In this document: positions 26,767 through 35,921 of the stretch, piece after piece
Numbering within the stretch: position 1 is the stretch's first letter
Layout: the number at the start of each line of letters is the position of its first letter
Assembly (NCBI RefSeq): GCF_003268395.1
Contig: NZ_LQXQ01000007.1
Span: forward strand, 1 to 64,000
Length of the DNA stretch: 64,000 bases
Source of the DNA: Acinetobacter sp. CFCC 10889
Lineage (GTDB): Bacteria > Pseudomonadota > Gammaproteobacteria > Pseudomonadales > Moraxellaceae
Direction of reading: 5' to 3'
The notes under the pieces: generated by a model
The model's database searches: none
What the model was told of the DNA's origin: nothing
The model's input: the letters and a program-made list of their open reading frames with translations, nothing else
Translations under genes and position numbers: made by a program

Positions 26767-27798
26767 ATGACTCAACGTATATTACCTACATCTACAGCAG
26801 GCAGCTTACCGAAACCTTCATGGCTTGCAGAGCCTGAAAAACTTTGGTCGCCGTGGAAATTGCAAGATCAAGAACTTGTAGATGGTAAATTGGATGCACT
26901 GCGTTTGTCATTACATGAACAACAACAAGCGGGCATTGATATTGTCAGCGATGGTGAACAAACCCGTCAGCATTTTGTAACGACTTTCATTGAACACCTT
27001 GATGGTGTGGACTTTGAAAAACGTGAAACGGTGAAAATTCGTGATCGTTATGACGCAAGCGTACCTTCTGTGGTGGGTGCTGTATCACGTCAAAAGCCTG
27101 TATTTGTTGAAGATGCTAAATTTTTACGTTCATTGACTGATCAACCGATTAAATGGGCACTTCCGGGTCCAATGACCATGATCGATACTTTATATGACGG
27201 TCATTATAAAAGTCGTGAAAAATTGGCTTGGGAATTTGCTAAAATCTTAAACCAAGAAGCTCGTGAACTTGAAGCTGCGGGTGTGGACATTATCCAATTT
27301 GATGAACCTGCATTTAACGTGTTCTTCGATGAAGTGAATGACTGGGGTGTTGCAACTTTAGAACGTGCGCTTGAAGGTCTGAAATGTGAAACTGCGGTAC
27401 ACATTTGCTACGGTTATGGCATCAAAGCCAATACCGATTGGAAAAAGACTTTAGGTTCAGAATGGCGTCAATACGAAGAGGCCTTCCCTAAACTGCAACA
27501 GTCTAAAATCGATATCGTATCACTTGAATGTCAAAACTCACGTGTACCAATGGATTTGATTGAACTGATTCGTGGTAAAAAAGTCATGGTGGGTGCGATT
27601 GATGTAGCGACCAATGTGATTGAAACACCTGAACAGGTTGCAGATACATTGCGCAAAGCTTTACAGTTCGTCGATGCTGATAAACTTTATCCTTCAACCA
27701 ACTGTGGTATGGCGCCACTTGGTCGTGAAGTTGCACGTGGTAAATTGAAAGCCCTCAGTGCAGGCGCAGAAATTATCCGTCAGGAATTAACGCGTTAA
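26767..27798 (+). CDS. mesD: Folate-independent methionine synthase MesD (MetE C-terminal-like)
   Basis: A 343-residue protein equal to the catalytic C-terminal half of cobalamin-independent methionine synthase. It starts with LPTSTAGSLPKPSWL. Zinc-site elements are HICYGYG (His and Cys), SLECQNSR (Glu) and STNCGMAPLGR (Cys), which bind the homocysteine thiolate. It lacks the N-terminal folate-binding half of MetE (whole protein about 750 residues). In the MesD family the methyl donor is not methyl-tetrahydrofolate and remains unidentified; MesX and oxygen are needed. The flavin reductase downstream fits an oxygen-dependent flavin step (inference). Confidence 0.92.
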   Translation: MTQRILPTSTAGSLPKPSWLAEPEKLWSPWKLQDQELVDGKLDALRLSLHEQQQAGIDIVSDGEQTRQHFVTTFIEHLDGVDFEKRETVKIRDRYDASVPSVVGAVSRQKPVFVEDAKFLRSLTDQPIKWALPGPMTMIDTLYDGHYKSREKLAWEFAKILNQEARELEAAGVDIIQFDEPAFNVFFDEVNDWGVATLERALEGLKCETAVHICYGYGIKANTDWKKTLGSEWRQYEEAFPKLQQSKIDIVSLECQNSRVPMDLIELIRGKKVMVGAIDVATNVIETPEQVADTLRKALQFVDADKLYPSTNCGMAPLGREVARGKLKALSAGAEIIRQELTR

Positions 27799-27833
27799 TC
27801 CGACATTTAAATCATTTATTGAAATTACATTCA

Positions 27834-27865
27834 AAGTTCCTTTTTCTACGAAGAAGAGGGAACTT
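27834..27865 (+). terminator. Hairpin after mesD
   Basis: AAGTTCC and GGAACTT form a stem with a purine-rich loop between mesD and the flavin reductase gene. It lacks a strong T run, so read-through to the next gene is likely. Confidence 0.4.
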
Positions 27866-27947
27866 CCGATACACAGTTAGATCTAAACAGCACAGTATTT
27901 CAGAATTTAATTCAAATACAATGTTTTAGGCGAATAGGAACACGGTC

Positions 27948-28442
27948 ATGGTTGATGCAACAGACTTTAAAAATGCAATGTCTTCGTTAACGAGTGCGGT
28001 CAATGTTGTGACCACCGTTGGCGAATCTGGTTTTCATGGCTTTACAGCCTCTGCTGTGTGCAGTGTAACTGATACACCACCGACATTATTGGTCTGTATG
28101 AATAAATCATCACGTTCTCATACGCATTTTGTTGAAAATAAAGTTTTGACTGTGAATGTTTTAGGTGCTCAACATGAGCAACTTTCCAATGCATTTGCAT
28201 CATCTAAACTCAGTTCAGATGAGCGTTTTGCACTTGGAAAATGGTCTGAACTTGAAACAGGTTCACCTGTGTTGGCTGATGCTTTGGTCAGTTTCGATTG
28301 TAAAATTTCAGATATTCAGGAAGTAGGCACACATACCATTTTTATCTGTCCAATTGTTGCGATTCAAAAGAACCAGGAAGATCAAGCTTTGGTTTATTTT
28401 AATCGTGCTTATCATCAGGTTGGTGAAACAGAAATCGCTTAA
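27948..28442 (+). CDS. Flavin reductase (HpaC/RutF-like)
   Basis: A 164-residue flavin reductase-like split-barrel protein. FKNAMSSLTSAVNVVTTVG and GFTASAVCSVTDTPPTLLVCMN are the hallmark strands that bind flavin, and GTHTIFICPIVAI is the C-terminal core with the conserved His. These enzymes use NAD(P)H to supply free reduced flavin to an oxygenase partner. Placed directly after mesX-mesD it probably supplies reduced FMN or FAD to the oxygen-dependent methionine synthase (inference). Confidence 0.88.
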   Translation: MVDATDFKNAMSSLTSAVNVVTTVGESGFHGFTASAVCSVTDTPPTLLVCMNKSSRSHTHFVENKVLTVNVLGAQHEQLSNAFASSKLSSDERFALGKWSELETGSPVLADALVSFDCKISDIQEVGTHTIFICPIVAIQKNQEDQALVYFNRAYHQVGETEIA

Positions 28443-28547
28443 ATCCAGGGTTTGTCATTCGTCTGTGTATTTTCAAACCCTATACGCTGTGTGTGCAAAC
28501 CTAACGCTCCAAAATCTTATTCTCTCAATTTATAAAGTCAGTAACTC

Positions 28548-29348
28548 GTGGAACTCATCATTTTTTTAATCATCGGCGCATTTGCAGGATTTGCAGCTGG
28601 GCTGTTTGGCGTGGGTGGTGGTACCATCATTGTCCCGCTTCTATATATCGTCTTTAGCCAAATGGGCTATGATCCCAATGTTGTCATGCATCTGGCATTG
28701 GGTACTTCACTTGCAACGATCATTGTCACTTCAGTCAGCTCGTTAATGGCACATCAAAAGAAAGATGGCATTATCTGGTCGGTATTTAGAAATCTTGCAC
28801 CGGGTATGGCATTGGGCTGTTTCTTTGGAGCAGGGATTGCAGGTTGGTTATCTGGGCTTCATTTGCAAATGATTGTTGGCGTATTCTTGCTTTGGGTGGC
28901 GTACACCATGTTTATGGGCTCGAAAAAGGTCGTGGACAATACTAAAACATTACCGTCGACACCGGCACAAATTAGTGCAGGAGCGGGGATAGGTATCGCT
29001 TCCGCAATCTTTGGTATTGGTGGCGGGAGTATCACTGTGCCATATCTCACGCATTATGGCGTGGTCATGCAAAAAGCAGTCGGTACTTCAGCTGCATGTG
29101 GTCTACCAATTGCGATTTCAGGTGCTTTAGGGTTCATGCTTTTTGGAATGAATGCGCAGGTGAATGTGCCTAATACCATTGGTTTTATTCATGTTTATGC
29201 TTTTTTAGGCATCAGCGTCATGAGTTTCTTTACTGCAAAATTCGGTGCAAAAGCTGCGCATGCATTATCACCAGCAATGTTAAAAAAATGTTTTGCCGTT
29301 TTATTGCTCTGTGTAGGCAGTTTCTTTTTGGTGAAAGGCTTTCTTTAA
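28548..29348 (+). CDS. TauE/SafE-family sulfite/anion exporter
   Basis: A 266-residue inner-membrane protein with about eight helices in two repeats; each half carries the family motif (FAAGLFGVGGGTIIVPLL and ASAIFGIGGGSITVPYL). The start is a GTG. TauE/SafE proteins export sulfite, sulfoacetate or related organosulfur anions. Its position after the MesD group suggests handling of a sulfur by-product, though 105 bases separate it from the flavin reductase gene. Confidence 0.88.
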   Translation: MELIIFLIIGAFAGFAAGLFGVGGGTIIVPLLYIVFSQMGYDPNVVMHLALGTSLATIIVTSVSSLMAHQKKDGIIWSVFRNLAPGMALGCFFGAGIAGWLSGLHLQMIVGVFLLWVAYTMFMGSKKVVDNTKTLPSTPAQISAGAGIGIASAIFGIGGGSITVPYLTHYGVVMQKAVGTSAACGLPIAISGALGFMLFGMNAQVNVPNTIGFIHVYAFLGISVMSFFTAKFGAKAAHALSPAMLKKCFAVLLLCVGSFFLVKGFL

Positions 29349-29660
29349 TATTTTTGCTAGACAATAAAAAGTCTAATGTAGTGTCATACTGAATTATTTC
29401 AGAAAAATATCTCTTTCTTCTCTTGCAGAGTTTTACGCCTCATTTTAGAGCTATATAGAGTGCAAGAGAGGAACTTTATGATGGATTCATTTACTTTCTA
29501 ATGATAAAAACTTTGAAATAAAAACTCAGTGACAATGATCGTAATCAAGCCACTGATGATTAATATTAAAATAACTTCAAACTTTACATTCACATCTAAG
29601 CCTTTGAGTTTCTAGATAAACTTCACTTTTAACAATCTCCGTCTTATTCAAAAGTAAATT
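29349..29660. other. Intergenic region with repeat
   Basis: About 310 bases between convergent genes. The left part holds the family 2 repeat copy at 29417-29474; the rest is AT-rich with no frame I can support. Confidence 0.5.
29417..29474. repeat. Dispersed hairpin repeat, family 2, copy b
   Basis: Arms TTCTCTTGC and GCAAGAGAGG flank a centre with GAGTTTTACGCCTCA and AGAGCTATATA. It matches the copy at 26601-26658 in arms, length and order. Confidence 0.6.
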
Positions 29661-30464
29661 TTACTCATCCATCACAGTATGGCGTTCTTGATGGTAATCT
29701 TCTTCTGTTGCTCCTTGTTTCCAATATGGCACAGCATATAAATGTGATTTTTTGACCTGATATTGCTGTCGAAATAATTGACCAAGTGAAATAACACGTG
29801 AATTTTCACCTGCCAAAGTCACAGAAATACGTTGTGTATCCCAGTTTAATTGTGCCAAAGAGTCTTTAATAGATTGTTCTACATCAGTATTTTTTATCAA
29901 CCAATGCACTGTCATTGCTGTGGGGTGTGACAATGGAATTTGATCTTTTGCATCATCAATTTCAATCCAAATATCACCTTTTGCATGATTAGGAAGTTGC
30001 GACAATGATGCCGCAATCATTGGAAGGGAGGATAAATCACCGATAAAGACCCAATAATCTGCTTGAGGATTAAAGCGTTCTCGTCCCCCTGGACCTGCTA
30101 AACCTAAGGTATGACCTTTTTGGGCATGTATCGCCCAATCTGCTGCAATACCAAAATCAGTGTGACGGACAAAATCCACCACTAAGAGTTGTTCTTCAAG
30201 CAAAAAATCACGAATAGTATAGGTACGTGTTACAGGTTTTTTGCCCTCAGCCCAAATCACTTTACCTTGTGCATTACGTGTTGGGAGTAGCGGTTTAAGT
30301 TCCGCCTGTTCAGGAAAAAATAATTTAATGTGTGCACCATTCTGATTTAAGGGAAAGTCAGAAAAATCATTACTGGAAAAATAGATCCGTTGCACATGTG
30401 GCGATAGCTGCTCAGATGCCTGTACATAGATATATCGTGGTGAGGGGAGAGAAATATTTGCCAT
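29661..30464 (-). CDS. Siderophore-interacting protein, NADPH-dependent ferric reductase
   Basis: A 267-residue ViuB/YqjH-type flavoprotein. RTYTIRDF near residue 80 is the FAD-binding R-x-Y-S/T-x-R motif. HTDFGIAADWA and GHTLGLAGPGG are the conserved SIP FAD-binding segments, and WVFIGDLSSLPMIAASL opens the NAD(P)H-binding domain. In the cytoplasm it reduces ferric siderophore to release iron. It is divergent from the vibH-like gene across a Fur-box-like site. Confidence 0.93.
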   Translation of the reverse strand: MANISLPSPRYIYVQASEQLSPHVQRIYFSSNDFSDFPLNQNGAHIKLFFPEQAELKPLLPTRNAQGKVIWAEGKKPVTRTYTIRDFLLEEQLLVVDFVRHTDFGIAADWAIHAQKGHTLGLAGPGGRERFNPQADYWVFIGDLSSLPMIAASLSQLPNHAKGDIWIEIDDAKDQIPLSHPTAMTVHWLIKNTDVEQSIKDSLAQLNWDTQRISVTLAGENSRVISLGQLFRQQYQVKKSHLYAVPYWKQGATEEDYHQERHTVMDE

Positions 30465-30556
30465 ATGTAGTCCACTCTTTGAAAAATGATATGTGAGGCG
30501 ACAAGATTTGACTGATCGAGGGCAAATCGTGTGGCTTTAGTGTAATGTTAATAAAT

Positions 30557-30582
30557 ATCATTTGCAAATGATAATAATTATA
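30557..30582. promoter_or_regulatory. Fur box between the siderophore reductase and vibH-like genes
   Basis: A perfect 16-bp palindrome, ATCATTTGCAAATGAT, overlaps a 19-bp window (30564-30582) matching the Fur consensus at about 15 positions by eye. It lies in a divergent promoter region, so both genes are probably iron-repressed. Confidence 0.72.
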
Positions 30583-30697
30583 TTTAATAATTTATATAGA
30601 TGCTTGTATAAGCAAAAAAGCATTTAAAGTTTTTCAATAAATATAGTGAAAATTTTTATAGACCATTATAAAAATTGTTTGATTTAGGCGATCACTC

Positions 30698-32020
30698 ATG
30701 CAAACAATGCAATCTCTCGCACCTTTAACTCGTGCACAACACAGTATGTGGAAAGGGCATCATTATCATGGTAGCTATCCATTTCATACCGCAGAATGGT
30801 TGGTGATCGAAGGACCACTGAATCGAGAACTTTTTCATCAAGCGATTGAAATGACACTCAAAGAAGCTAAAGCTTTACATTGGCGTGCACTAGAAATAGA
30901 GGGTAAAGCTTATCGTGTTGATGATGTTGGTTTGCGAGCAGCACAATTTGTTGATTTATCACATTTAGATGAACAAGGCATTTTAGATTGGGCGGATCAA
31001 GCCGTTGAACCACCGTTTGACCTAAGCACAGGTCATCTATACGACTATATTTTTGCTCATTTAGCTGATGAAAAATATGGTTTATTTTTTAGAGCGCATC
31101 ATGTGGCATTGGATGGTTATGCTTATGGACTAATGATCAGCCGTTTTCTAGATTATTATCAAGCTTTAAAAAATGCGACAGACTTAAAAAATAAAGCCTT
31201 TGAGCATTTTGATAAATTTTTGGCAGATGAACAACGTTATTTACAATCTCCCAAAGCAGAGCAAGATTTACAGTTTTGGCGGGACAATTTTTCCAATGAT
31301 CTTGCCCCCAAAAAACGTCTAAAACGCAAACTCAAACAGCCTTTTTACCAAGGTCCTCGTTATGAGGATGTGATTGATTGGGATACACAACAAAATATGA
31401 ATCGTTTGGCAGCTGAATTAAAACTGCCCAGTGCTATGGTGGTCATGGCGGTCATGATGCAGTATCTTGCCAAACAGTCAGGTGATCGTCAGCAATGTTT
31501 TGGTGTGCCAATGATGTCACGTTTAGGTACGGCTGCAATGCGTATTCCCTGTTTAGTGATGAATATTCTACCTTTGCGTTTAGCAGGAACAGGACAGGAA
31601 AATTTAGCTGAAATAGTACAACTCTTGGCACAGCGTTTTAGTGAAATTCGTCCCCATCAAAACAGCTATTTTGAGCAAATGCGTTATGTGCTTGATGGTT
31701 TTGAACCGATGGAAAATATTCTTTTTGGTCCGATTGTGAACTGGATTCCCTATCCATTGCCTGAACAATTTGAAGGCTGCAAACTCACCAAAACTACGAT
31801 TTCCGCAGGTCCAATTGAAGACTTTGATATTGCCATTACCAATAAATTTGTCGATGGTGTAGAGCGTTTATACCTCGCTGTGGATGGTCATAAAGAACTT
31901 TATGATGTTGAGTCTTTAGGTGAATATTGGCATGATTTTATGCGCATGTTACGCCTCTGGTTGCAGCAACCTGAGTTAACAGCAGATGATTTAAGCATCG
32001 AAAAAAAACTGCCAGTATAA
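30698..32020 (+). CDS. vibH: Free-standing condensation enzyme (VibH-like amide synthase)
   Basis: A 440-residue single NRPS condensation domain with the catalytic HHxxxDG motif as HHVALDG near residue 137, and other C-domain features such as MRIPCLVMNILPLRL and NSYFEQMRY. The length equals VibH of vibriobactin synthesis, which joins a carrier-bound 2,3-dihydroxybenzoyl group to a soluble polyamine. No adenylation or carrier domain is attached. With the carrier protein at 36593 and the decarboxylase at 36867, it should form one or two amide bonds to a diamine. Confidence 0.9.
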   Translation: MQTMQSLAPLTRAQHSMWKGHHYHGSYPFHTAEWLVIEGPLNRELFHQAIEMTLKEAKALHWRALEIEGKAYRVDDVGLRAAQFVDLSHLDEQGILDWADQAVEPPFDLSTGHLYDYIFAHLADEKYGLFFRAHHVALDGYAYGLMISRFLDYYQALKNATDLKNKAFEHFDKFLADEQRYLQSPKAEQDLQFWRDNFSNDLAPKKRLKRKLKQPFYQGPRYEDVIDWDTQQNMNRLAAELKLPSAMVVMAVMMQYLAKQSGDRQQCFGVPMMSRLGTAAMRIPCLVMNILPLRLAGTGQENLAEIVQLLAQRFSEIRPHQNSYFEQMRYVLDGFEPMENILFGPIVNWIPYPLPEQFEGCKLTKTTISAGPIEDFDIAITNKFVDGVERLYLAVDGHKELYDVESLGEYWHDFMRMLRLWLQQPELTADDLSIEKKLPV

Positions 32021-32047
32021 ATCTGGCAGTGCTGATACAAAAACCAA

Positions 32048-32821
32048 TTAAACGCCGAGAGTTGCACCACCATCAACGACCAATTCATGCATAGTAATTT
32101 GTTGAGCTTGATCTGAAAGTAAGAACAAAATGGCATTGGCGACATCTTCAGGTTCAGCCATTTTCCCAAGTGGAATACCACTACGGTATTGTTCAAGATT
32201 TCCCTCAACAATACCACGAGGGGGGTGCTCATCTGTCCATAATTGTTTTTGCATTTGCGTCAGCGTTGAGCCTGGTAAAACTAAATTACAACGGATCCCA
32301 TGTGGTGCAAGTTCTAAGGCTAAATTTTTAAAATAATGGCTCACGGTTGCTTTGGTCGTGGCATACAGTCCCATATTCATACGTGGAATGAGTGCTGCAT
32401 TGGAACTAATACTGACAATTGCACCTGTTTTGTGTGGCATCATCTGCTTGGCAACCCACTGTGATAATAGGGCGGGTCCCATAAAATTCACTGCTAAATT
32501 GTGCTGCCATTGTGCTGCTGTGGTATCGAGCAGACTGCCCATTTCCAAAATACCTGCGGCATTGACTAAACCTGTTATAGGTTGATCCGCCCACGGTGAC
32601 TGTTGAATATGTTCAATTAAGCTATTTGTTTGAGAAATGTCATGTGCAATCGCATGAAAATTTTGTTGTTGTGCTGGACTAAGTTGCTGCACGATGTCCC
32701 ATGTGTTTAGTTCAGAATTAAGATCAATTCCAATGACTTGATGATCTTGTTGAAGTAATTTTATGGCAACAACAGCACCAATTCCACGTGCAGCACCTGT
32801 CACAATAAAGACTGAAGACAT
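32048..32821 (-). CDS. entA: 2,3-Dihydro-2,3-dihydroxybenzoate dehydrogenase
   Basis: A 257-residue short-chain dehydrogenase: NAD-binding TGAARGIG, catalytic Ser in SISSNAALIPR and YATTK near residue 150, and the C-terminal PEDVANAILFLLSDQA / VDGGATLGV. It oxidises 2,3-diDHB to 2,3-DHB. Among many SDRs the assignment rests on its place between the condensation gene and entC, across Fur sites from entC. It is on the minus strand, unlike the rest of the biosynthetic genes. Confidence 0.9.
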   Translation of the reverse strand: MSSVFIVTGAARGIGAVVAIKLLQQDHQVIGIDLNSELNTWDIVQQLSPAQQQNFHAIAHDISQTNSLIEHIQQSPWADQPITGLVNAAGILEMGSLLDTTAAQWQHNLAVNFMGPALLSQWVAKQMMPHKTGAIVSISSNAALIPRMNMGLYATTKATVSHYFKNLALELAPHGIRCNLVLPGSTLTQMQKQLWTDEHPPRGIVEGNLEQYRSGIPLGKMAEPEDVANAILFLLSDQAQQITMHELVVDGGATLGV

Positions 32822-32848
32822 TTAAAATCCTTATGTTTATTTACAAAA

Positions 32849-32890
32849 AATAACGATTATCATTAATAAATGAGAATAATAATCATTATA
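32849..32890. promoter_or_regulatory. Tandem Fur-box-like sites between entA and entC
   Basis: Two 19-bp windows resemble the Fur consensus: 32849-32867 (about 14 matches) and 32872-32890 (about 16 matches, core ATAATCATTAT). They lie in the divergent promoter of entA and the entC operon. Confidence 0.78.
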
Positions 32891-32970
32891 TTAGTCGCGT
32901 TCAGCTATGTTAGTCAAATATCTACAGTGCTGAATTGTTAAAAAACATAATTGAAAATGCGAGCGCAAAT

Positions 32971-34197
32971 ATGTTGCCAGTAGAACCATCAGTATTTAAA
33001 AACATGATTGGAATAACCAAGGAAGACTTAATTGAAGCCGATGTAGCAGGATTCGTATTTGCTACACCTACAGGGGCGATTTCTAGTAAAAAGCTGCTAG
33101 AAAATATTCAATTTGAACGTGATACAGCGTTGTCTTTTGAGGAGCAGCAACACGCATGGTTAAAGCATGCACAACAGAAACTTCAACAAAAAATTCAAGA
33201 GATAGGTAATTCTGAGCTGATTTTGGTCGGGAGTTTACCTTTTGATCATCGTGATTTACCTGAGATGTCGATTGCTGAAGCAAAAAATACTTATGTTATA
33301 GATGGTTTGGAACACTCAGAATCAAATGAAGCACATTCACAAGTTCAGGCAACCCTTGTGCCGCCACAAGCAGATTATGTCAATGGAGTGACGAAACTTG
33401 TGGAGTTAATGAAAAGTACTGCATTGGAAAAGGCGGTTTTAGCACGTGCGATTGATTTGCACAGCACGCATAAATTCTCCGTGGTTGAATTGTTCTATCG
33501 TTTATTTCACAACAATCCCGAAGGTTATACCTTTGCTTTGGCACAAGACCCGAAAAAATCAGGTTGGTTCATGGGAGCAAGTCCTGAACTCTTGGTTGCC
33601 AAACAAAATCAGTATGTGTTTAGCAATCCTGTTGCAGGGACATTAGCAAGAAGTGTTGATGCAACTGAAGATCAAGCACAGGCGGAGCGTTTATTGGCTT
33701 CAGCGAAAGATCAACATGAACATGCTGTAGTGATTGAAGCGATTGCAGATCAACTATCACCTTTGTGTCAAAGTTTAACTATTCCCAAAATGCCATCTTT
33801 GATCAAAACCCAAACTGTATGGCATTTGGCGACACAAATTAAAGGCACATTGAAAGATCCTAAAATGCATGTTTTTGATTTGGCTTCTATTTTACATCCT
33901 ACACCTGCGGTTTGTGGTCAGCCAGCACCTTTGGCACGACAACTCATTTCAGAATTAGAGCCTTTTCAGCGCAATTTATTTGCAGGCACGATGGGATGGA
34001 GTGATGTTCGAGGCAATGGTGCGTGGGCTGTGAATGTCCGTTGTGGACGTATTTTTGAACATTCTGCACGTTTATATGCGGGTGCAGGAATTGTTGCAGC
34101 ATCACAACCGACCAGTGAGTTGAACGAAACGATTGCTAAGTTCAAAACCATGCTGAATGCATTGGGTTTAAATGCTGATCAACTCAGCTATCAATAA
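32971..34197 (+). CDS. entC: Isochorismate synthase
   Basis: A 408-residue chorismate-utilising enzyme (EntC/DhbC/BasJ type) that turns chorismate into isochorismate. The catalytic core includes EKAVLARAIDL (the Lys acts as base), GASPELLV, NPVAGTLARS, HPTPAVCGQP, and ERNL-like FQRNLFAGTMGW with GNGAWAVNVRCG at the Mg site. A TTG start at 32935 is open and would add 12 residues; neither start has a strong ribosome site. It is the first gene of a five-gene plus-strand operon. Confidence 0.93.
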   Translation: MLPVEPSVFKNMIGITKEDLIEADVAGFVFATPTGAISSKKLLENIQFERDTALSFEEQQHAWLKHAQQKLQQKIQEIGNSELILVGSLPFDHRDLPEMSIAEAKNTYVIDGLEHSESNEAHSQVQATLVPPQADYVNGVTKLVELMKSTALEKAVLARAIDLHSTHKFSVVELFYRLFHNNPEGYTFALAQDPKKSGWFMGASPELLVAKQNQYVFSNPVAGTLARSVDATEDQAQAERLLASAKDQHEHAVVIEAIADQLSPLCQSLTIPKMPSLIKTQTVWHLATQIKGTLKDPKMHVFDLASILHPTPAVCGQPAPLARQLISELEPFQRNLFAGTMGWSDVRGNGAWAVNVRCGRIFEHSARLYAGAGIVAASQPTSELNETIAKFKTMLNALGLNADQLSYQ

Positions 34198-34206
34198 GGT
34201 GCAGCC

Positions 34207-35880
34207 ATGTCTGAACAAACATTATCGGAACAAAAATTAGAACAAAAGCTGTGGGATGGCATCGTGCAATATCCGCCAGAGTTTGTTGAAAAATATATTG
34301 CACAGGGTTATTGGCTTGGACAAACCTTAAGTGAGTTTTTCATCGAATGTGCAGATAAATATGCCGAAAATACGGCTTTAATTTGTGCTGATCGGCATTT
34401 TAGCTATAGAGAGTTACAAAATCGTATTGATGAATTCGCCGTGTATTTAACGAAAAAAGGCTATCAAATTGGCGATAGTGTCGTAATTCAGCTGCCAAAT
34501 ATTGCAGAATTTTTTATCGCTTATTTTGCTGCATTACGTATTGGAATGCGTCCTGTGATGAGCCTACCTGCACATCGTCATGCAGAAGTCAGCCATTTTA
34601 TCAACCAAACGCAAGCAAAATTATATATCTGTGCTGATAAATTTATGGGCTTTGATTATCGTAAGTTAGCACAAGAATGCCAGACACGTTGTAATTCTTT
34701 GACACAAGTGATTGTAGTTGGAGATGCTGCAACAACAGGTTTTGATACATGGCCTGAAACGGCGCAATATCAACAGCAGCGCGTAGTATCGCCTGCATTA
34801 ACTGCACGTCATGTTGCATTTTTTCAACTGTCTGGCGGTAGTACAGGTACACCAAAACTGATTCCACGTACACATGATGACTACTTATATAGTGTACGTG
34901 CTAGTGCAGACATTTGTGAACTGAATCAACATACTAAAATGTTAATGGTGCTGCCTGTAGCTCATAATTTCAGTCTGAGTTCTGCAGGCTCATTGGGTTT
35001 ATTTTATGCAGGCGGAACTTTAGTTTTATCGCGAGATCCTTCAGCAAGTACGTGTTTTGCATTGATTCAACAGCATAAAATTTCGCATGTGGCATTGGTT
35101 CCTGCATTAGCAGCAACATGGGCTGAAGCTGTACAAAAAGGTGCTGACAATATCTTTGCACAATTAGAAGTTTTACAAGTCGGTGGCGCACGTTTGGCAG
35201 ATGCTTTAGCACGACAACTAATAGAACACTATCAATGTCGTTTGCAACAAGTCTTTGGTATGGCAGAAGGCTTGGTGAATTACACCCGTTATAATGATGA
35301 TATTGAACAAATTATTTCAACACAAGGCAGTCGTATTAGTGCTGATGACGAGATCAAAGTCGTGGATGATGAGGATCAAGAACTTGCGCAAGGTGAAGTG
35401 GGGCATTTATTGACTCGAGGTCCTTATACCATTCGAGGCTATTACAATGCGCCAGAACATAACCGTAATGCATTTACAGTAGATGGGTTTTATCGCACAG
35501 GGGATTTGGTACGGATCAATGCGGCAGGCAACATCATTGTAGAAGGGCGCAGTAAAGACCAAATCAATCGTGGTGGTGAAAAGATTGCCACAGAAGAAGT
35601 CGAACAAGTGCTGAACCAGCATCCGCAAGTGATTCAGTCTGCATTGGTGTCAATGCCAGATGCCATGTTAGGTGAAAAAAGTTGTGCCTATATTCAATGG
35701 CGTACAGATGAAGCCGATCCTAGTTCAACTCGCTTAATGATGCAACTTCGACAATATGTTCAAAACTATGGGTTGGCGACGTATAAAATTCCTGATCGTA
35801 TCGAGTTTGTTGCAGACATGCCTTATACCGCTTTGGGCAAAATTGACAAAAAAGCCCTCAGACAACGTTTAGTTGCATAA
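34207..35880 (+). CDS. entE: 2,3-Dihydroxybenzoate-AMP ligase
   Basis: A 557-residue adenylating enzyme. The phosphate loop is SGGSTGTPKLIPRTHDDY, typical of DHB/salicylate ligases. The A5-type motif is FGMAEGLVNYTR, A7 is YRTGDLV, and A10 lysine is in YTALGKIDKKALR. It activates 2,3-DHB and loads the phosphopantetheine arm of the aryl carrier protein. AAGGTG precedes the ATG, nine bases after entC. Confidence 0.95.
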   Translation: MSEQTLSEQKLEQKLWDGIVQYPPEFVEKYIAQGYWLGQTLSEFFIECADKYAENTALICADRHFSYRELQNRIDEFAVYLTKKGYQIGDSVVIQLPNIAEFFIAYFAALRIGMRPVMSLPAHRHAEVSHFINQTQAKLYICADKFMGFDYRKLAQECQTRCNSLTQVIVVGDAATTGFDTWPETAQYQQQRVVSPALTARHVAFFQLSGGSTGTPKLIPRTHDDYLYSVRASADICELNQHTKMLMVLPVAHNFSLSSAGSLGLFYAGGTLVLSRDPSASTCFALIQQHKISHVALVPALAATWAEAVQKGADNIFAQLEVLQVGGARLADALARQLIEHYQCRLQQVFGMAEGLVNYTRYNDDIEQIISTQGSRISADDEIKVVDDEDQELAQGEVGHLLTRGPYTIRGYYNAPEHNRNAFTVDGFYRTGDLVRINAAGNIIVEGRSKDQINRGGEKIATEEVEQVLNQHPQVIQSALVSMPDAMLGEKSCAYIQWRTDEADPSSTRLMMQLRQYVQNYGLATYKIPDRIEFVADMPYTALGKIDKKALRQRLVA

Positions 35881-35921
35881 ATACATTTTTTAAATTTTAT
35901 AAATAACTAGGTAAATCACAC

